Below, one piece after another: positions 60,316 to 64,000 of a DNA stretch of 64,000 nucleotides (position 1 is the first letter of the stretch; each line of letters starts with the position of its first letter). Below the pieces are notes generated by a model, which had not been told where the DNA came from, searched no databases, and saw nothing but the letters and a program-made list of their open reading frames with translations. Source of the stretch: Episyrphus balteatus (lineage: Eukaryota; Arthropoda; Insecta; Diptera; Syrphidae); contig NC_079137.1 in NCBI RefSeq assembly GCF_945859705.1, positions 53,786,552 to 53,850,551 of the forward strand, given 5' to 3'. The position numbers and the translations under genes were made by a program.

Positions 60316-60420
60316 CTAAAGGTATAATCTTTGAAGTCATATTGCTGCCACGATATAAAGTTACTTTTTTCAGATTCTTTATTAACGTAGCCCCCAAGCC
60401 CCAAGTATAAAGAAATATTG

Positions 60421-63361
60421 TGTATAGAATATAATTAAAAAAAAAAAAAAACATTTTTGGATTTCTTTAAAAGTATTTCAAAGTTTTGTTGATGAATAAC
60501 CTCCTTTTTCAAAAATATAAGATCATTTTTGTTTCTTAAAATAGTTTTTGAAAACTATCTAGTCTAACGATTTGCAATACTTGTTTCTAAAAATTAATTT
60601 TTATACAAGTAATCAAATAGCATATCTACTTTATTACGTGATAAAAATTTATAAAAATGATCTTTAAATATACCATTATAAAATTAGATTTTATATTTTT
60701 TTTTTTGTATTTTCATATGATGTTGCAATTTTTTTTTTAATCAAAAAAGTTTTTTCCAATTTTACAATTTTCAAAAGTGAAATAATGTTTAGAAACTTTA
60801 ACATATTAAATTTGTATATCCTTTTTTGCCTATTTTTGTGATTCATATAAATTTCTATTTTTTTTATTTTCTTAACGGTGACGGTGAGTGATACAAGAAA
60901 ACTTCAAGGAACAATATTTGAAGTAAAATTTACCAAATTTGTAAAATTACTTAAAAGATTGAGTGGAGCGATTGAATATAAACATTTTTTTGTTTAAAAA
61001 CTACTACTTTTTCCTGTAAAATAATAGTTTTCCGAATATTAATTAAGTCTTGGCCAGTATAATTTGTGTTTACCTATACAATTTTTGTTAGTCAAGTTCG
61101 TTACCGTATTTTAGATGACTCTTCATCCTGAAAGTGATATCCATTTGGTAATTCTTATATATTCCCGTTTTAAATACCATTTTGAAGAATAATTGGAGAT
61201 TTATGAGGAAGAGATTTTTCTAAAGATTGCACTTGAGTCTATTTGTCTAACTGCTCATTATCAATAGTAATGTTCCATTCATACAAATTTTGGAAAAAAA
61301 ACCATTACTCGCACTCATTAATAGTTCAAAGAAAACATTTGTATACAGCTCAACTTTTGAAAGATTATTGCTCTTCAGCACTTTTTCAGCTTATTTTAAG
61401 TTTTTCTATCATTCAAACTTGATCCATAGCCAGGCATATTTATTATTCAAACAAAGAAGGATTCCATTTGAATATCCCATCCGAGACTGTAATCCAATAA
61501 AAAAAAAAAAAAACTAATCAATAGATTAATTTCTTAGAGTAGATTTTTTTGTTTACCTCTTAAAAAATAATCATTCCATTCCGCGATTACCTTTTTGCTA
61601 CCTTCTGTTGAAACTCACAATGAGCAACAGAACTTTTCATATCCCCGAGATGATGAAAGGAAACCTTTTTTTTTTTTTTTTTGAAGGTGCATACGGAATC
61701 AAGGATCAAAGTGCGACGGGTGTAATGGCATCCGCTTGCCACTTAAATTTCCCAATCAATTATGTACGTTAAGTACACCGCGACTTTTCCTAACGAATAA
61801 CGAACTAACAATGGCAAATACTCGAAATGCCAAGCAATGACGGCGCAAGAGTTATGCAAAAAAAAACCACTCTCCGGCATCAACTTCATCTTCAGTTCGC
61901 ATCTCATCATCGTCATCGTTAAGTAAACAACTCCGTTTTAATGCAACGCCAAACTCAAAATTTGAATAAACTCTGAGAGAGAATTGAATGCAAATTCTTT
62001 AAGCTTGCGGAAATAATAAGGAGCAGTTTTTCCTAGGCAATCCTATTCTTTCATATTTTCAATCCCAATCCCAAGACCAATCCTGATTTCAAACCGAATT
62101 GCAGTCATCACAATCCTATAGAGTCTCGACGTCGTCGTCCTTTTAGTCTCTTCACTCTATACCTCTTCCATAGTCAGCTTAGAAGAATATGGCATCTTTT
62201 TCTTCTTTTTCTTCTTCAAAATGAAGTCTAGCGAAAAAAGGGATGATGCAGGAAAATTATTTATTGTTTGAGAATACAATTCAAGGATAAAATGTGCATT
62301 TTCTGCAGTAATCGAATTGTTCAGATAGAAATGATTTCACCCTTAACGCTGCTGGCTGCTACTGCAGCCTCAAGTCGACAGCCCACTCAACACGAGCCCG
62401 ATTCCGATTTCTATCCTGAACCGAATCCTTGCAAGGAAAATGATGATTTCCTCTGTCTAAGGAAATTTATATATATCTAACCATTCTACTACAAAGTCTA
62501 TTTATATGATGAGACAAAGTATATGGACCCGGATGTGCGCACATAAAGATAAACACGTATACTCTCTCTCGCACAAATTCAAATTGAATAAAGATTTTTT
62601 TACCAGCATCATATAACTACACATGGATGCGGATGCGGAAGCGGATTGTGTATGACTTCGACTTTGTTCTCTGATTTGTTCTTCGGGAAAGGCAAAATGC
62701 AGTTAAGGCAAAGAAATAATAGAAAAATACTATGTAAAAAATAAGAATATAAAAAAAAATCTAAAAAATATACGAACGCTTTTCAAGAGATGATTTCTTG
62801 ACTTTTTCAAGTTGTTTAATATTTACTTAGAATTTTTTTGAATTTTTCTTTAAAGAGAAGGAGAAAATGAAGGAGAATCTTTCAATTTGGTTAATTTGAT
62901 CATTCCTTAAGCTTTTTTTAGAAAACAACATAATTAATTGTTTTGCAGTGTTAAAGGATTCATTTGCGTTTTTTCCTTAAAATGAAATTTCGAATTGAAA
63001 GAAGAAGAAAAGCTTTTTGTTTCAATTAGAAAATACCAAATTTTTTTTTATTATTCTTTTATAAAAAAAAAACGTCAATCCAATCAATTTTGGTCATTGC
63101 CAAATGATCATACAATGACTGCAAGCAAACTTTTTTCAAATTAAATTCTATAAAAATTATTAAACTTTGTTTTGAAATGCAAAAGAGTACAAACTTTGTC
63201 AAGTCTACGAAAAATTTCGACAACTTTCCTTATAAAAAAAAAATTGCTTGTAAACATTTTGTAGTTTCAAAAAAAAAATTTTTACTAATTAAAACTAAAT
63301 TTTGAAAAAAAATCACTCTTCCAAATCAAAAAAAAAAGAAAAAACTAAATTGAAAAAAAAG
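60421..63361. other. Stretch with no supported gene
   Basis: AT-rich to about 61,600. From about 61,610 to 62,680 the composition is more even, with CATCATCGTCATCG and GATGCGGATGCGGAAGCGGA words and a 70-codon open frame (62,268-62,480, plus) ending in an acidic, proline-containing tail. No domain, splice-bounded frame or promoter is evident, so no gene is called. The remainder is homopolymer-rich. Confidence 0.4.
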
Positions 63362-64000
63362 AATGCAGGCCACACACGAACTTGGTCTTAAAGTTAAAAC
63401 TGCTTAATTTTTTAACACTTTTTAGGTATATAAAATTAATAACGATAAAAAAACACATTAAATTAATAACGAAGAAAAAAATAACAAAAATAATAAAAAA
63501 TTAGCTCCAAAACTGGTATGCAATTTAATTTTAAGATGCATTTTCAGAAAAAAATATTTTCAAAATCTTTAGATTTTTTTAAACTAATATTTAGGCATTA
63601 ACATTTTTTTGAAGAAAAAAAAAAAAATTAGTAGGTATGCCATTTTGCTAAAATTATTAATCAGAACCAAATATCAAAATTTAAAAAAAATTCACTATGC
63701 CGTTTCCGACAATTTGAATTTTCAAAAAAAATCAAGATTTCTTTAAAAATCGAAAGATTAATATTTTTAAAATATTTTTTTTGATTTATATTACAATAAT
63801 ACAATTACTTTTACATAAAATATTTTCCTAAGTTGTTTTATTTTGTTGAATATTTTGCTTAGGCCAAGCAAAATATTCAAAATTCAATCGATTACAATTT
63901 TAAATCAAATCATAGAACGCACCAAGTTTTTTATAAATCTGTCAAAATTTTGTGTGTGAGAATATTAATTCCAACATAGAAAAACTTGGCTCCGTTTTTT
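63362..64000 (-). mobile_element. Family B copy 6, highly diverged, cut by the window edge
   Basis: It starts AATGCAGGCCACACACGAAC then TTGGTCTTAAAGTTAAAACT, matching the order of the B terminus (AATGCACGACTGGGTCGCAC, TTGCTCTTAGAGTT). Then come ATGCATTTTCAGAAAAAAAT, GTATGCCATTTTG and TTCACTATGCCGTTTCCGA. Divergence is much larger than among copies 1 to 5, so this is an older member or a related subfamily. Confidence 0.5.

Larger units (their letters stand above)
58863..60420 (-). mobile_element. Truncated non-LTR retrotransposon (jockey/LOA-type LINE)
   Basis: The minus strand carries the 3' end of a LINE. From 60,315 down it encodes the reverse-transcriptase active-site region and C-terminal domain, then a 3' untranslated part with three copies of AATTTTAATGATTTG(A/C)AACA, a low-complexity TTTTAAA block, and a terminal AATCTAATCTAATCTACT at 58,862-58,880. 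Short tandem repeats of that kind end several insect LOA/jockey-group LINEs. The 5' part (endonuclease, start of the polymerase) is missing, as usual for 5'-truncated copies. The clade is an inference from the C-terminal motifs and tail. Confidence 0.75.

Overview
The window is eukaryotic, strongly AT-rich and almost without protein-coding sequence. No host gene, tRNA or rRNA could be supported. The only recognisable protein homology is a decayed reverse-transcriptase end of a non-LTR retrotransposon (58.9-60.4 kb, minus strand). The mix of mobile elements (Transib, hAT, Tc1/mariner-like, an LTR element, a jockey/LOA-type LINE, and an abundant family carrying a GTCT microsatellite that recalls DINE-1/Helentron-associated elements) points to an insect, most likely a fly. 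The species cannot be named. The whole window could be one large intron or an intergenic region.

Layout. 1-8 kb: AT-rich sequence with few features, a short hAT-like end remnant at 1.5 kb and a copy of dispersed repeat family C (3.4-4.9 kb). 8.06-9.13 kb: a Tc1/mariner-like element with 93-bp inverted ends and TA flanks. 12.6-14.4 kb: family B copy 1, split by a 594-bp foldback element (family D). 16.9-23.9 kb: a nested locus. Two tandem copies of a roughly 1-kb repeat (family A) are separated by B copy 2. The second A copy is broken by a 46-bp perfect hairpin with an 8-bp target duplication and by a 3,883-bp DNA transposon (element E) with perfect 32-bp inverted ends and a 4-bp target duplication. 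The first A copy preserves the empty site of both. 24.4-25.0 kb: a 603-bp element with ends inverted over about 72 bp.

27-35 kb: C copies 2, 3 and 4, with B copy 3 inside C copy 3. 35.1-36.3 kb: a 14-bp minisatellite interrupted by a 936-bp hAT-like element. 36.5-37.5 kb: B copy 4. 41.1-43.2 kb: B copy 5, split by a 1,602-bp solo LTR that holds an 88-bp tandem array with regularly spaced AACCGGTT palindromes. 45.9-46.4 kb: a small element with a 76-bp near-perfect palindrome. 49.4-50.4 kb: a hAT MITE filled with a 33-bp minisatellite. 50.97-52.92 kb: a Transib-type element whose ends look like V(D)J recombination signals. 52.9-53.9 kb: an island that looks more gene-like than its surroundings. 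54.6-58.2 kb: a candidate Helentron-like element with a GC-rich terminal stem-loop and a nested MITE. 58.9-60.4 kb: the LINE fragment. 63.4-64 kb: a diverged B copy.

The elements do not form a functional gene set. Their interest lies in how they are nested, in several preserved empty sites, and in tandem arrays carried inside non-autonomous transposons. The main findings rest on terminal inverted repeats and target-site duplications read directly from the sequence. Family names are inferences from those termini.
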